Below are positions 50,746 to 60,158 of a DNA stretch of 64,000 nucleotides, piece by piece; position 1 is the stretch's first letter, and each line of letters begins with the position of its first letter. A program made the translations under genes and the position numbers. The stretch is taken from positions 62,001-126,000 of the forward strand of contig NZ_BOMM01000052.1 in NCBI RefSeq assembly GCF_016862195.1, read 5' to 3'. The notes beneath the pieces are model-generated. The model searched no databases and had not been told where the DNA came from. It worked only from the letters and a program-made list of their open reading frames with translations. This DNA comes from Paractinoplanes ferrugineus (GTDB taxonomy: Bacteria; Actinomycetota; Actinomycetes; Mycobacteriales; Micromonosporaceae).

Positions 50746-51498
50746 TCAGTGAGGACGGTCCTCGCGTTGTCCGCCCGTGCACGTGGCGCCGGGTGGCAGG
50801 GTGCGGACGAGGCGGTACAGCGACGGGCCGTCGGGGTAGCGGCGGTAGAAGTCCTGCAACTCTGTGTGCGCTGCGATGTCGCTGTAGTCGCGGGCGGCGA
50901 GCCGGTGCACGGAGCCGACGACGTGATTGAGGAAGTAGGCAGGCCAGGTGAACATCCGCATCGCGGCGATGCGCCCGGTGTCGGCGTGCACCAGGAACGT
51001 GAAGGTGCGGCTGTGGGTGCCGCGCGGTATCTGCTGAGCAGTGAATGGCTCGCTGAGCCGGTGCGGGTTGAACGGGGCGTCGTTCCACGGCGAGTCGCCG
51101 TACTTGAACAACAGGAACCCGTTGACGTCCTTCTCGCTCCAGGCGAAGCGTGGTGTGCCGGACTCGACGGCGGATATCTCACGCCGACTCGGGTTGTTCA
51201 GGAAAAGGGCCAGCCGGGTGTCACCGTCGGAGTCCAACCACAGGTGTGAGCCTTGCGGCCAACTGGTGCGGTCGGCGTCGAACAAGTCACCGACGCGGTA
51301 GAGGTGACCTTCGCCCACGGCGCCTTGGGAGGGGAGATGGGCTGCGCACGACGCGCCCGTGTTGTGGTGCCAGCCGCGGCTGGGGTCGGTGATCAGCCAC
51401 CATGGCTGGCCGGGGCCGAGCCGGTGTCCACCGGCGTCGCAGTGCCGCACGGTGGGTGATGCGGGGTAGGGGCCGGTCACGGATATGGCGTTGTCCAT
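50746..51498 (-). CDS. Hypothetical protein
   Basis: 250 aa; ATG with AAGGAAGAG upstream. Mixed alpha/beta sequence with many aromatic residues (GQPWWLITDPSRGWHHNTG, FLLFKYGDSPWNDAPF) and a few scattered cysteines. The C-terminal helical part has FTWPAYFLNHVVGSVHRLAARDYSD. No catalytic motif recognised. Isolated on its transcript between leader copies B and C. Confidence 0.55.
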   Translation of the reverse strand: MDNAISVTGPYPASPTVRHCDAGGHRLGPGQPWWLITDPSRGWHHNTGASCAAHLPSQGAVGEGHLYRVGDLFDADRTSWPQGSHLWLDSDGDTRLALFLNNPSRREISAVESGTPRFAWSEKDVNGFLLFKYGDSPWNDAPFNPHRLSEPFTAQQIPRGTHSRTFTFLVHADTGRIAAMRMFTWPAYFLNHVVGSVHRLAARDYSDIAAHTELQDFYRRYPDGPSLYRLVRTLPPGATCTGGQREDRPH

Positions 51499-51675
51499 CG
51501 TCTCTTCCTTGCTGGGTCTGCGTGACGGCGGTCTGGTGGTGATGTCGGCGACGCGGCGTAGCAGCGCTGCGGAGATTGCGCGCTGGGCGCCGCTTGCTGA
51601 TGCGCTGCGTGCACGCGCGTAGGTCCTGGTGGGGGTGCTGCTGATGCGGCACCCCCACCAGGACCCGCGGGGAGA

Positions 51676-51861
51676 TCAGTGCAGTGAGAGCAGGGCTAGC
51701 AGCGGCGTCTTCTCCAGCACCGCCAGCGCGGCGACGTGGGCGGTGAGAAGGCCGGCGACGTGCACCACCGGGTGGGTCAGGTGACGGGTGGTCGCGCGCA
51801 GCGACCGGCGGTCGGTGGTGGTGGTCGGCTCGGTGGTGGTGACCTCGGTGTTGTCGTTCAT
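51676..51861 (-). CDS. Short Thr-rich protein with a hydrophobic C-terminus
   Basis: 61 aa. Polar Thr-rich N-terminus, then a basic segment and a hydrophobic stretch (HPVVHVAGLLTAHVAALAVL) that could be one membrane helix. ATG has GGAAGGCAGCG upstream and leader copy C 99 bases further up, which supports it as a real gene. Confidence 0.5.
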   Translation of the reverse strand: MNDNTEVTTTEPTTTTDRRSLRATTRHLTHPVVHVAGLLTAHVAALAVLEKTPLLALLSLH

Positions 51862-51959
51862 GGCGCTGCCTTCCGGTTAGCGGAGGGTGCGGCGTCTGCC
51901 GGTTAGCACCGGGGTTGCCGCGCTGACAGGCCATTGGGGGGAACGGCACGGCGGCGGCT

Positions 51960-52057
51960 GGCAAGCCAGCACTCAGGTCAAAAGATCTTGGAAGCGCAGC
52001 ACGGGAGGCGCTAGTGAGGGTTGGTGCTGCGCTTCCAAGATGTTTTGCCGGCTTGCC
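51960..52057 (-). promoter_or_regulatory. Structured leader hairpin, copy C
   Basis: Outer stem GGCAAGCC (51960-51967)/GGCTTGCC (52050-52057). Inner 16-bp perfect stem ATCTTGGAAGCGCAGC (51985-52000)/GCTGCGCTTCCAAGAT (52026-52041) with a loop unlike copy A. The same second hairpin follows at about 52090-52130. The remaining gap to 52422 shows no gene. Confidence 0.72.
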
Positions 52058-52422
52058 TGACCGTCGCCGGGTCGGTCATCACTGAGGACTGGCGAACGCG
52101 GCGGCCGGGTGTAGCCACCGCGTTCGCCGGGCCGGCTGTGCCGGTCGGCTCGCCGAGCTGACACACCCGGTGAGCACAAGTGCGGCTGCATCGCGCGGCG
52201 CCGGGTCCGGCACGGGCCTCAGCCTCATCGCGGTGTTGTGGGCGGCGCGGACTCTTATCCGGTGGGTCGATCGTGGTGACGCGCAGATGCCGTGGGGCCT
52301 GTCAGTAGGACGCCTGGCTCCAGGAGGTATCGGGTGTAGTCGCGGGAGAATCGCGCCCCACCCTGACGTGCTTCGCTGAGTGGCGAAGCTGAACAGGCCG
52401 CCCGTCAACGACGTAGGGCGGG

Positions 52423-52755
52423 CTACTCGACGATGGCGTGCCCCGGCCAGCGGGCAGCATCGGGCCACAGCGCCGCCTCATCCGGGCTCTCGACCGGTTC
52501 GACATCGAACCAGGAGCAGCACGGGTAGATGTGGGAGCCGCCAGGGTCGGCGTAGCAGTCGCTGCACGGCCGTGCACTGTGGGGCGTACTGCACTCGGCG
52601 CTGTGTTTGAAGTACCAGCCGCGGCAACAGGTCACCACTCGCACATGGACCGGAGTGAGCTTGCCCGTGGCAGCGGTCGGCGGTCGGGGGGCCCGGCCGG
52701 CGCCGGCTCCACGAGCGAGGCCTCGGTGCATGGCGGGTGGGAGCTTCGAGGTCAT
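52423..52755 (-). CDS. Small cysteine-rich protein
   Basis: 110 aa from ATG 52755 with GGAGG 9 bases upstream. Basic N-terminal 35 residues, then a dense set of cysteines and histidines (CCRGWYFKHSAEC, CSDCYADPGG, YPCCSWFD) that probably bind one or two zinc ions. Acidic C-terminus. It lies 67 bases downstream of the first SSB-like gene and is probably cotranscribed. Possibly nucleic-acid binding. Confidence 0.55.
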   Translation of the reverse strand: MTSKLPPAMHRGLARGAGAGRAPRPPTAATGKLTPVHVRVVTCCRGWYFKHSAECSTPHSARPCSDCYADPGGSHIYPCCSWFDVEPVESPDEAALWPDAARWPGHAIVE

Positions 52756-52822
52756 GCGGGTAGACCTCCTGAACGACGAAAGGCCGGCCCGCATGTGCGG
52801 GCCGGCCTTGGCGTGGATGGGC

Positions 52823-53293
52823 TCAGCGGTGGTGCACGACCTGCGGGTCGGTGACGGTGTCCGGCCAGGCGTCCGCGGCGATCTTCTCGCCGTGCGGGCT
52901 GACGACCAGGTCGCCACTGCGCTGCCGCCGCGGTGCGCTTGGGGTGGGCGCGTTGCTGCCGGGCAGAGGCGTGATGTTGGCCGGCGTGATGTTGATGATG
53001 GGTTCCTCGCCCTGGTCGAGGTACGGAGTCATCTTCTTGACCGTGACGAGGACCTCGGTGCCGGGGCGCAGGGAGCGGGCGAGCAGCATCTGCTGTTCGT
53101 CCCAGCAGGTCACCTCGAACTCCATCGGCTGGGTGGCCACCCACTTGCCGCTACTGAAGTAGCCGGTGCGGTGCACGATGCGGAACTTGACGAAGGCCCG
53201 TCCGCCGCTGTTGGTGTGCCCCTGCTCGCTGCGGCCACGAACGGTGCCTTGGATGAGACTGCTGAAGATCTGCTTCGACGGTTCCTGGCTCAT
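52823..53293 (-). CDS. OB-fold single-strand-binding-like protein
   Basis: 156 aa. OB-fold pattern of SSB relatives: IQGTVRG, FVKFRIVHRTGYFSSGKWVATQPMEFEVTCW in part, then SLRPGTEVLVTVKKMTPYLD. Divergent from the second SSB and with a different C-terminal tail lacking the acidic DDxxF tip. First described role of the family: coats single strands during replication or transfer. Follows the next SSB gene by 76 bases on the same strand. Confidence 0.68.
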   Translation of the reverse strand: MSQEPSKQIFSSLIQGTVRGRSEQGHTNSGGRAFVKFRIVHRTGYFSSGKWVATQPMEFEVTCWDEQQMLLARSLRPGTEVLVTVKKMTPYLDQGEEPIINITPANITPLPGSNAPTPSAPRRQRSGDLVVSPHGEKIAADAWPDTVTDPQVVHHR

Positions 53294-53369
53294 GACGAAA
53301 CTCCCCGGAATGGATCGGACGTGTCAGTGGGAGACCGGGGCCGGCCGGGTGACCGGCCCCGGGAGGCGG

Positions 53370-53807
53370 TCAGGCGTCCTGCAGCTCGCGCTCTGCTTCA
53401 GCGGTGGTGGGCTCAGTGGTGGTGGGGTCCCAGGCGTTGGTCGCCGGCCGGTCGTCAGCCACCGGCTGGGCACCGGCGAAGCGCATGGACAACGACACGT
53501 TCTCGGCGGTGACCTCCAGGACGCCGCCGGCTGTGCCGTCCTGGCGGATGAACGGCCACACGTTCAGGTCGTCGCGGGCGTTCACGACCACGGTGTCGCC
53601 CTTGCTCAGCTCGGCGCACCGTTCGGCGAGCTCACCCCAGGCGGTGACCTGGGCCCACATGGGGGTCGTGTCGACCCACTGGCCCTCGGTCTTGCGGCGG
53701 CGGTTGTGGGCGACCCGCAGCCGGCACAGCGCCTGTCCGGTGGCGGTGTATTCGAGTTCGGGCTTGGCGGCGAGGTTGCCCTCGAAGGTGAGGGTGAACT
53801 GCGACAT
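53370..53807 (-). CDS. ssb: Single-stranded DNA-binding protein
   Basis: 145 aa. Classic SSB start MSQFTLTFEGNLAAKPELEY, RLRVAHNRRRKTEGQWVDTTPMW and TAWGELAERCAELSKGDTVVV, then a short disordered tail. No conserved acidic tip typical of chromosomal SSB, as is usual for plasmid copies. Leader D precedes it by about 120 bases. Probably protects transferred single strands together with the neighbouring SSB-like protein. Confidence 0.82.
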   Translation of the reverse strand: MSQFTLTFEGNLAAKPELEYTATGQALCRLRVAHNRRRKTEGQWVDTTPMWAQVTAWGELAERCAELSKGDTVVVNARDDLNVWPFIRQDGTAGGVLEVTAENVSLSMRFAGAQPVADDRPATNAWDPTTTEPTTAEAERELQDA

Positions 53808-53926
53808 GTGCTGACTCCCGTTCAGGTGATGCGGTGCGGCCCATGCACGCCGTCCGGATCGGGTGATCCGGGCGCCGCGGGGCCGCGCTGACGGGGCCGG
53901 TCAGAGCCCGCACGTGGGCCAAGGGA

Positions 53927-54008
53927 TGCAAGCCCTGATCGAGTCAGAAGATCTTGGTGTCGAGCGGAGCGAGACGGTGTGGGCCAAGATGTTCTGCCGG
54001 GGCTTGCA
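53927..54008 (-). promoter_or_regulatory. Structured leader hairpin, copy D, of the SSB gene
   Basis: Outer stem TGCAAGCCC (53927-53935)/GGGCTTGCA (54000-54008); inner AGAA-G-ATCTTGG and CCAAGAT-G-TTCT with the G-G mismatch. Shares with copy B the flank CGCGCTGACGGG and the loop GTCGAGCGGAGCGAGACG. Confidence 0.72.
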
Positions 54009-54300
54009 CCCCTGGCCTCCGGTGGGCTGACCTTCGGGTCCCTCAGCAGCGGAACCAGCCGACGTCCACGGACCGGCCCAGCCGGGATGCCAGGACCGCT
54101 GCCCGCCGCCGTCGCGGAACAGCTGTCGTTGCCCGCCCGTCCGGGCCGCCACTGCGCCGGCGCGGAGCCCGCACCGCAGATCTCGGACATGCCGGCCGAG
54201 CGGCACGTCGTCTCGCCGCCCGCACCGAGGGCGGACGTCGTCCCACCGTTGGCCAGACCGAGCTGGTTGCTCGCGGTGATGACGGCCGAGCAGGAGGGCG

Positions 54301-55332
54301 TCAGCTGTGCGGTCCCGGCCAGGTGTGCGCCGGCGCCCTGCTGACCCGACGCCCGGGGGCACTCTGGCGGTCACCGAGACGCCGGGGATGACGCAGCCCG
54401 GCTCGCCACCCAGACGACAGGGTGCGCTGGACCTCAGCGCGTCCCAACCCCGTGCTCAGGGCAGCTTCGGTGAGTTCGCGCCGCACGGCCGTCTCGTCCA
54501 TGGGGGTGTGCGCGGCCAGTTGCCCGAGCCGGAACGCGGCCCGGTTCAGGGCGTCGTTGCGACCACCGCCGCTGACGCGCCGGCCGCCGCTGATGACCGG
54601 CCGCGGCGCACGGCGCACGCGCTGGGATTCGCCATCGAGCGCCGCTTGCACGTAGCGGTCCAGGTCCGTGATTGGGGCTGGCGGCGGGCTGACCGGCGCG
54701 GGTGTTGGAGGAAGGACCAGGGCGCGTAGCTGCGGTGGACAATCCGGCAGCTCGGGGTGCTGCCAGGGCTGCTGGAACGTGTACCGGGTTCCAGTGGTGT
54801 GCAGCGACGGCGGGGCGACGACCAGGCCGCCGCGACCGCGCCAGTCCACCCCGGGTGCGATCGCCACCCGGCTGGGCAGCTCACCGGCGGCATACCACAG
54901 ATGCCACCCGGACCCCGTACGGATCAGCGGTCCGGGCGGGCGGATGACGTCGAGCAGGTCGAGAACGACATGCAGTCCGCCGGCGGTGTCGATGTCGCAG
55001 ACGTCCAGCACCGTTCCGGTGACCAGGCCAATGTTCGCGTGCGGCCACCGCGACCACCACGCCCGGATGACCTGCGGCTGCCGGGAGGCGTCGTGCAGGC
55101 CGCGACGCAGACGGGGGTGCTTGCCCGGGGAGCCGCAGGCCGCACCGGCTCGGCAACTGCACCCGCTAGCTGCGCTGGGGGTGTGCAGCGGCAGCACCGC
55201 TATGCCAGCCGCGGCGTAGCCGATCGCCGCGGCCACGAGGTCCGCCGTGGTGACCGGTGGTCGCGGATCACTGTTGGCGATCGGATCGGCCGGCCAGGAG
55301 GCGTTCACCGCCCACCTGCACAACGCAGGCAC
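54301..55332 (-). CDS. Prim-pol-like DNA primase/polymerase
   Basis: 343 aa. N-terminal prim-pol domain: AAAGIAVLPLHTPS, a zinc-type segment CSCRAGAACGSPGKHPR (residues 58-74), AWWSRWPHANIGLVTG and the catalytic acids DVCDID (Asp110, 113, 115). RTGSGWHLWYA and GVDWRGRGGLVVAPPS follow, as in bifunctional DNA primase/polymerases. C-terminal part has GGRNDALNRAAFRLG, a helical motif of primase C-terminal domains. No helicase is attached. Probably makes primers on transferred or replicating element DNA, beside the SSB genes. Confidence 0.78.
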   Translation of the reverse strand: MPALCRWAVNASWPADPIANSDPRPPVTTADLVAAAIGYAAAGIAVLPLHTPSAASGCSCRAGAACGSPGKHPRLRRGLHDASRQPQVIRAWWSRWPHANIGLVTGTVLDVCDIDTAGGLHVVLDLLDVIRPPGPLIRTGSGWHLWYAAGELPSRVAIAPGVDWRGRGGLVVAPPSLHTTGTRYTFQQPWQHPELPDCPPQLRALVLPPTPAPVSPPPAPITDLDRYVQAALDGESQRVRRAPRPVISGGRRVSGGGRNDALNRAAFRLGQLAAHTPMDETAVRRELTEAALSTGLGRAEVQRTLSSGWRAGLRHPRRLGDRQSAPGRRVSRAPAHTWPGPHS

Positions 55333-55858
55333 GTCCGGATCGCAGGGAACACGTGCAGAGTCCGCCTGGTGGTGCTGTCACGGTCGGGTGGCCGGCGACC
55401 TGCAACCAGCAGGCGGGGGTTCGAACGCGCCGGTTGCTGGGGCCGGCCGGCGAGGCGCATGTGGGACACGACGTTGCCGTAGGGCGCGGCGGGGCAACGG
55501 TGACCCGACCGCGGCGCCGGCGCCGAACGCGGATCACAGATGCCAGGTCTGCGTGCAGGACGGGAAGGGTGAGGCACGACGGCTCCTTGGGTGACGGTGG
55601 TGTGACGACCGCGGAGGCGGACAGGCCGAGGGGGATCGTTCGTCCGCCGGCGCGGCTGGTGGACGGTGGTGGCCAGTGGTGGAGGCCGGGTTGGTGACGG
55701 TGACCGGCGGCGGTCACCGTCACGCGGGCGCCGTGGTCGCCGGCCGTACACGGTCGGCGACCACGGCGCGGGACCGCCGTGGCGGTGTCGGAGTGCTCGC
55801 TGCTGCGGGTACGCCGCAGGGCAAGCGGGTCGCCGGTGGGGTGTCTATCGGCGCGCGG
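55333..55858. other. 526-base gap with no supported gene
   Basis: Several overlapping open frames exist on both strands because of extreme GC content, but none has a convincing start, third-position pattern or family match. One minus-strand frame (55268-55723) contains CPTCASPAG and could be a small zinc protein; evidence is weak. No leader hairpin here. Confidence 0.35.
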
Positions 55859-56671
55859 TCAGGGCCGGGTTGTCCACCGGCCGGGCTGCGGGCCGTCGGC
55901 CGGGTGGCTGGGCTGGTGTTCGTGGTCGATCACGACGGCATCGGGACAGCTGGGCTGCCACTGCCCGCCTGCCGCGGTCACCGCGTAGCAGCCCGCGACG
56001 GTGCAGTGCCGGGCGAGGGGCTCGAAGACGATGCCGTAGTGGCCGGCGTCGTCGGTGCTGACATACAGCGACAGCGGTCCGTCGGGGTGCAGCACCCGGT
56101 GGACGCCGGGTGGGGCGCTGATCAGGGCGGTGAGCTGCAGCGACCAGCTCGCGGCGGCGTTGCGGTAGTGGTCGCTGCCGGTGCCGTAGGCGTCGGCGAG
56201 TTCGATCAGGTGCTGTTGGCAGGAGGCGACGGTGGCGGTGGCCTCCCGGCTGATGTCCAGGCGGACCAGGTGGGAGCTGCCGCCGATGGGCTGCAGGAGC
56301 GGGGTGGGCACGGCCGGGTCGTCGTAACTACCGGGTAGCAGGGCGGCGAGGTTCATGCCGGTGGACGTGGCGGCGCCCCACGTGTAGGCGCGGTCGGTGA
56401 CGGTGGTGACGATCGCGGTCCACTGGCTGACCGGGATCGCGTAGCGGCTGCGGTCGAACAGCGCATCATCCTGGTGGTCGCGGTACGTCCGACCCTGGTC
56501 GGTCAGGAGGGCGTCGAACACCGCGGTGACGACAGCGGTGACCAACTCCTGCGGGCCGGCAGCGTCACTGTGGATCTGCCGACGGAGCGTGTCCAGCTCG
56601 GCGGATGTCAAAGGACGCCGAACCGTACTGACGTCCTGCGTAGGGGTGGTAGCAGTGAACCAAGGATTCAT
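55859..56671 (-). CDS. Hypothetical protein
   Basis: 270 aa; ATG with TCTCGGAGTTG upstream. Helical N-terminal half (LTSAELDTLRRQIHSDAAG, ALLPGSYDD). The C-terminal half looks beta-rich with CTVAGCYAV and a CPDAVVIDHEHQPSHPADG tail that may bind metal. No family recognised. Same strand as the primase and ParB-like genes. Confidence 0.55.
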   Translation of the reverse strand: MNPWFTATTPTQDVSTVRRPLTSAELDTLRRQIHSDAAGPQELVTAVVTAVFDALLTDQGRTYRDHQDDALFDRSRYAIPVSQWTAIVTTVTDRAYTWGAATSTGMNLAALLPGSYDDPAVPTPLLQPIGGSSHLVRLDISREATATVASCQQHLIELADAYGTGSDHYRNAAASWSLQLTALISAPPGVHRVLHPDGPLSLYVSTDDAGHYGIVFEPLARHCTVAGCYAVTAAGGQWQPSCPDAVVIDHEHQPSHPADGPQPGRWTTRP

Positions 56672-56988
56672 GGCGCAACTCCGAGAAAAGGACGGTCCCG
56701 GCCCGCCAAGAGCGGGCCGGGACCGTAGATGTCAGGTTCTGGTAGGCGGGTCAGCGCGAAGCGACCCGCCGACTGGAGGCTGTCGCAGGACGCTGATGGC
56801 GAACAGCTCGGCCGGGGAACCGGGCCTGGCACTCAGGAAACGGGAACCATCGGCATCAGCCGTGAATATGCGAAGCGGCCAGGACGCCTATCCCCGGTCT
56901 TGCGATACCAAGGCGCGGTTGCTGTGCTGGTGAGGCACCGCGCTGCGTCCCCCGTCGTCCGGGCCACGGACGCAGCGCGGTGCTCGTA
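56672..56988. other. Gap after the ParB-like gene
   Basis: 317 bases. No supported gene, repeat or leader hairpin. The stop of the ParB-like gene lies at its right edge. Confidence 0.35.
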
Positions 56989-58908
56989 TCAGGCTGCGTC
57001 GGAGAGCTCGTCGGCGTCGTGCCGCTCGTGGGTGTCGTCGGCGCCTACCAGGGTGCGGTCGAACGGTGCCTCGATCACCACTCCACCCGCGTCCCCACTC
57101 ATGGCGAGCACCTCGATGACCTCGTCCTGCTCGTCGGCGCCGGGCATCTGTTCGGCGTCGGTACCCAGCACGACGTCAGGGGTCAGGACCTCGTCCGCAG
57201 TGCTGTCCTCCGGCTGGCCGTCCTCTGCAGAGCCGTCTTCCGCAGAGCCGTCTTCCGCAGAGCCGTCTTCCGCAGAGCCGTCTTCCGCAGAGCCGTCTTC
57301 CGCAGTGCCGTCCTCCGCTTGGTCGTCGTCCCCGTCTCCGTCCTCGTCGTCCTCCTCCGTGGCCGACTCCGCCGTCCAGCCCTGGTAGAGCTCCTGCTCG
57401 TCCTCGGTCAGCGGGTACCGGCGCTCACGCAGCTCGTCGTACCACGCGACGGCCGACTGCTTGTCGATCCACATCCGGTACGGCTGGGTCAGGCTGTCCA
57501 GGTTGTACTCCAGCGCGCAGATGTACTTGGCGACCAGGCTGCGGCGCAGCCGGTCCTCGCCGGCGCCGGCGAGGATGTCGTTGTCGGAACCGCCCAGGGC
57601 CTGGTACAGCTCCTCCAGGTCGGCGGAACGACCCATCGCGGTGCCCAGCGTGGCCGCCCGCAGCGCCGCCACGAACAGGGCGCGGGCGCCCTTGGCGGTG
57701 CCGAACTTCTCGACGACAAACTCCCGGCGTACGGTCGCCGCCAGCTTGAGCCGCTCGAGGCGGTCCTTGGCCTCCTGCTCGGCCAGCTCCTTGGCGGCGA
57801 TCTGGTCCGGGCTCAGACCGCGGTACGCCGCCGTGACCTCCTTGCGGCGGGTGTAGCCGCGCTGGTCCGGGTCGTCGCAGTACACGACGGTGCGGGCCCG
57901 GCCGCCGTCTTTCTCCACGAAGGCGTGGAAGCCGGGCTGGGTCATGACCGCCTCGACGTCGACCGGCTGACCGTCGGCGTCCAGGAGCAGATCCGCGGGT
58001 GCCGCGCTGCCGTCGTAGCCGAAGCCGCGCGGCTTGGGCGTCACGTCGACGCCGGCCACCATCAGGTGGCCCTTGGCGACGTCGCGGTTGCGGTTGTAGG
58101 CGCGCTTGTCCCGCAGCCGCGACAGCTCGTGCTTGAAGGCGTACTCATCGCCCAGCTTGTCCAGCAGCTTGCGCTGGGCGTCCGGATCGTCGGCGAACTC
58201 CTCCAAGGCGAGGGCCTGGTCCAGGGTGAGAGTGCCCAAGTTGAGGGCGCGCTGCGCGGTGGACGGCAGGGCCCGGGCCTTGACGGCGGTGCGGACCCGG
58301 GCGACGTCGGTGCGGCGGGCGTCAGCGATCTGCTGTTCGCTCAGACCCAGGTCGAGCAGCATCTGGTAGGCGTCGGCCTGCTCGATGCCCTCGAGGTCCT
58401 TGTGGTGGTCGTTGACCTCCAGCATGTGCAGGATGAGCTGGATGTCGTCGTCGGTGTCGGCGATGAAGGCCGGCAGCTCGAAGCGCTTGGCCTCGATAGC
58501 CGCGATGCGGCGCCGCAGCCCGTCGACGACGGCGAAGTGCTCGACGGGCTCTCCGTCCTCGACCAGGTTGCCCTCGGCGTCGACGGGCGGGAAGAACCCG
58601 AGGGAGCGCACGACCAACGGGGCGCGGACGCCGAACAGGCCCACCGAGGCGATCAGATCGCTCAGGTCGCCGAGCTTCGTGCGCTTGAAGCCCTGCGGCT
58701 CGTGCAGAAAGCGGGCGTCGAGCAGCCCGGCGCGGAACGGCAACGGGGCGCCGCCCTCGCCGGTGTTGAGGTGGACCGGTTCGTCGGCGATCTCACCGAT
58801 CAGTGCTGGACCGGTCGCCACGAGGTCGGTGCCGGCGGTGGTGTCGGGCTCGTCGGCGGCGTCGTCGGTGTTCTGGAAAGCCTCGGTGTCGTTGGTCATC
58901 GTGGTCAC
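56989..58908 (-). CDS. ParB/RepB/Spo0J-like partition protein
   Basis: About 639 aa. GTG at 58908 has the best spacing to GGAGG; ATG 58899 is the alternative. The N-terminal ParB nuclease-like domain contains FAVVDGLRRRIAAIEA and DDDIQLILHMLEVNDHHKDL, with the HTH DLGLSEQQIADARRTDVARVR. The linker and C-terminal part are long (typical ParB is 300-350 aa). Near the C-terminus six AEDGS repeats form an acidic tract. Role inferred: centromere binding and partition or a ParB-type regulator; the ParA-like protein at 5460 could be its partner but is distant. Confidence 0.75.
   Translation of the reverse strand: MTTMTNDTEAFQNTDDAADEPDTTAGTDLVATGPALIGEIADEPVHLNTGEGGAPLPFRAGLLDARFLHEPQGFKRTKLGDLSDLIASVGLFGVRAPLVVRSLGFFPPVDAEGNLVEDGEPVEHFAVVDGLRRRIAAIEAKRFELPAFIADTDDDIQLILHMLEVNDHHKDLEGIEQADAYQMLLDLGLSEQQIADARRTDVARVRTAVKARALPSTAQRALNLGTLTLDQALALEEFADDPDAQRKLLDKLGDEYAFKHELSRLRDKRAYNRNRDVAKGHLMVAGVDVTPKPRGFGYDGSAAPADLLLDADGQPVDVEAVMTQPGFHAFVEKDGGRARTVVYCDDPDQRGYTRRKEVTAAYRGLSPDQIAAKELAEQEAKDRLERLKLAATVRREFVVEKFGTAKGARALFVAALRAATLGTAMGRSADLEELYQALGGSDNDILAGAGEDRLRRSLVAKYICALEYNLDSLTQPYRMWIDKQSAVAWYDELRERRYPLTEDEQELYQGWTAESATEEDDEDGDGDDDQAEDGTAEDGSAEDGSAEDGSAEDGSAEDGSAEDGQPEDSTADEVLTPDVVLGTDAEQMPGADEQDEVIEVLAMSGDAGGVVIEAPFDRTLVGADDTHERHDADELSDAA
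57217..57306 (-). repeat. Six 15-bp tandem repeats inside the ParB-like gene
   Basis: Six units of GCCGTCTTCCGCAGA (first and last with changes). On the coding strand they give the pentapeptide AEDGS, near residue 540-565. In-frame unit length means copy number can change without breaking the protein. Confidence 0.85.
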
Positions 58909-59242
58909 GATGGAACTACCTCCACATAGAGCAGTGATGAGAAGTGCGCTCGCTCGGGCGGGCGCCCGAGCGGGGCTGGCCTGATCCGCCAAGGGCCGGC
59001 CGATCGGCGTGACCCGCAGGGCCCACCCCGGCGGGCACATCGGCCAGGTGGTGGCTGTTAGGGGTGGGCTTGCGGGGCGCGACGCGGGCGGCCAGGATCA
59101 GTGGCCGGCCCACGCCGGCACCCGACCCACAGCCGACAAGCTGACGACGGGTCCAGCTCTTCAAGGCGGCTGGGTCTCCGCTGGCACCGGTTGCGCTGGT
59201 AGGCCCGGTTGCTGGTCAGCGCCGGATCTACGGCGGCGGGGA
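58909..59242. other. Leader region of the ParB-like gene
   Basis: 334 bases. No gene, and no hairpin of the A-F type is found here, unlike other minus-strand transcripts. Nothing else supported. Confidence 0.35.
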
Positions 59243-60158
59243 TCAGTGCGGGGCTGGTCGCCGGAGGCGGTGCGCGGGCACATGGGTACGCACGACGCTG
59301 GTCACCAGCCGGGTCAGCCGGTCACCGGGACCTTTTTGGATGGCGCGTTTGCACGCCACGGTGGCCAGCGCGTGTTCGTCGCGCCGCCAGGCGCACCAGG
59401 CGGCCAGCGTCGCCGGGCCGGCGACGTAGCGGTCAGGGACGCGGCGGGTCACATCCAGCCACAGATCGCGTTGCCACATGCACGCGCACACGGCGTTCCA
59501 CGCCGTTTCGAGGGCGTCGCGGTGGGTCAAGGCGATCGCCAGCGGGGCCAGGTGCTCGGGGGTGAGCCGCCGGCCCTTCTTGGCCGTGGCCCGGACGTCG
59601 TCGAGCAGCCCAGTGAGGGTGACATCCGGTGCCAGGACCGCCAGCGCGGCCTCCGTCTCGGCCTGCGACACCAGGTCCGGGGCGACCAGCGTGGTCAGGG
59701 GCCTGCCGCGAGGGCAGGGCCACGATGCCGTCGACGGTGAGCTGCGCGGCGACCGGGCTGATGGCCGGGTTGATGTCCATGCCGCGGCTGGCCGGGCACA
59801 AGCATCCGTCGAGCAGGCACACGCACCGGGAACCGGTGACCCACAGCAGCGTGTGCAAGGGCAGGAACAGGTCGATGATGCGGCCCATCGTGGCCAGGGT
59901 GGGTCGCATCGCCGGTGGGCCGTAGCCGATCACCGCGACCTGCGCACATGGTTCGGCAGGGGCCCGCAGCATCAGGTGCTCGCTGAGCGTCTCGGCGGAA
60001 AACCGGATGGGTTCGGCGGCCACGGCGAGGATGCGGTGATCGGCGCCGAGATAGACCGCGACGACCTCATCGACCGGGTGGTAGCCCAGCAGATAGGGCA
60101 CGGCGCCGAGCAGGTCCTGCGGGCTGCGGTAGGTGGTGTCGGGCAGCGGGTCGGTCAT
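59243..60158 (-). pseudogene. DUF4192 protein with a +1 frameshift
   Basis: The N-terminal part (ATG 60158, YRSPQDLLGAVPYLLGYHPVDEVV) and the C-terminal part (SQAETEAALAVLAPDVTLTG to VPAHRLRR) are the two halves of one DUF4192 protein, typical of actinobacterial plasmids. They are in different frames. The change occurs at a run of four G on the plus strand (59698-59701): one base fewer would give ALPSRQALTTLVAPDLVSQAE, a smooth family-like reading of about 305 aa. It is either a real mutation, a sequencing error in the homopolymer, or programmed slippage. Confidence 0.75.

Noticed and set aside
55268..55751. Possible small zinc protein
   Set aside because: Overlaps the prim-pol gene start and has low-complexity sequence; only a CPTC motif supports it.
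57217..57306. CRISPR array
   Set aside because: Fifteen-base units directly adjacent without spacers, coding in frame for AEDGS.
56980..58929. 649-codon plus-strand frame
   Set aside because: Antisense of the ParB-like gene; its apparent repeats are the complement of the AEDGS tract.
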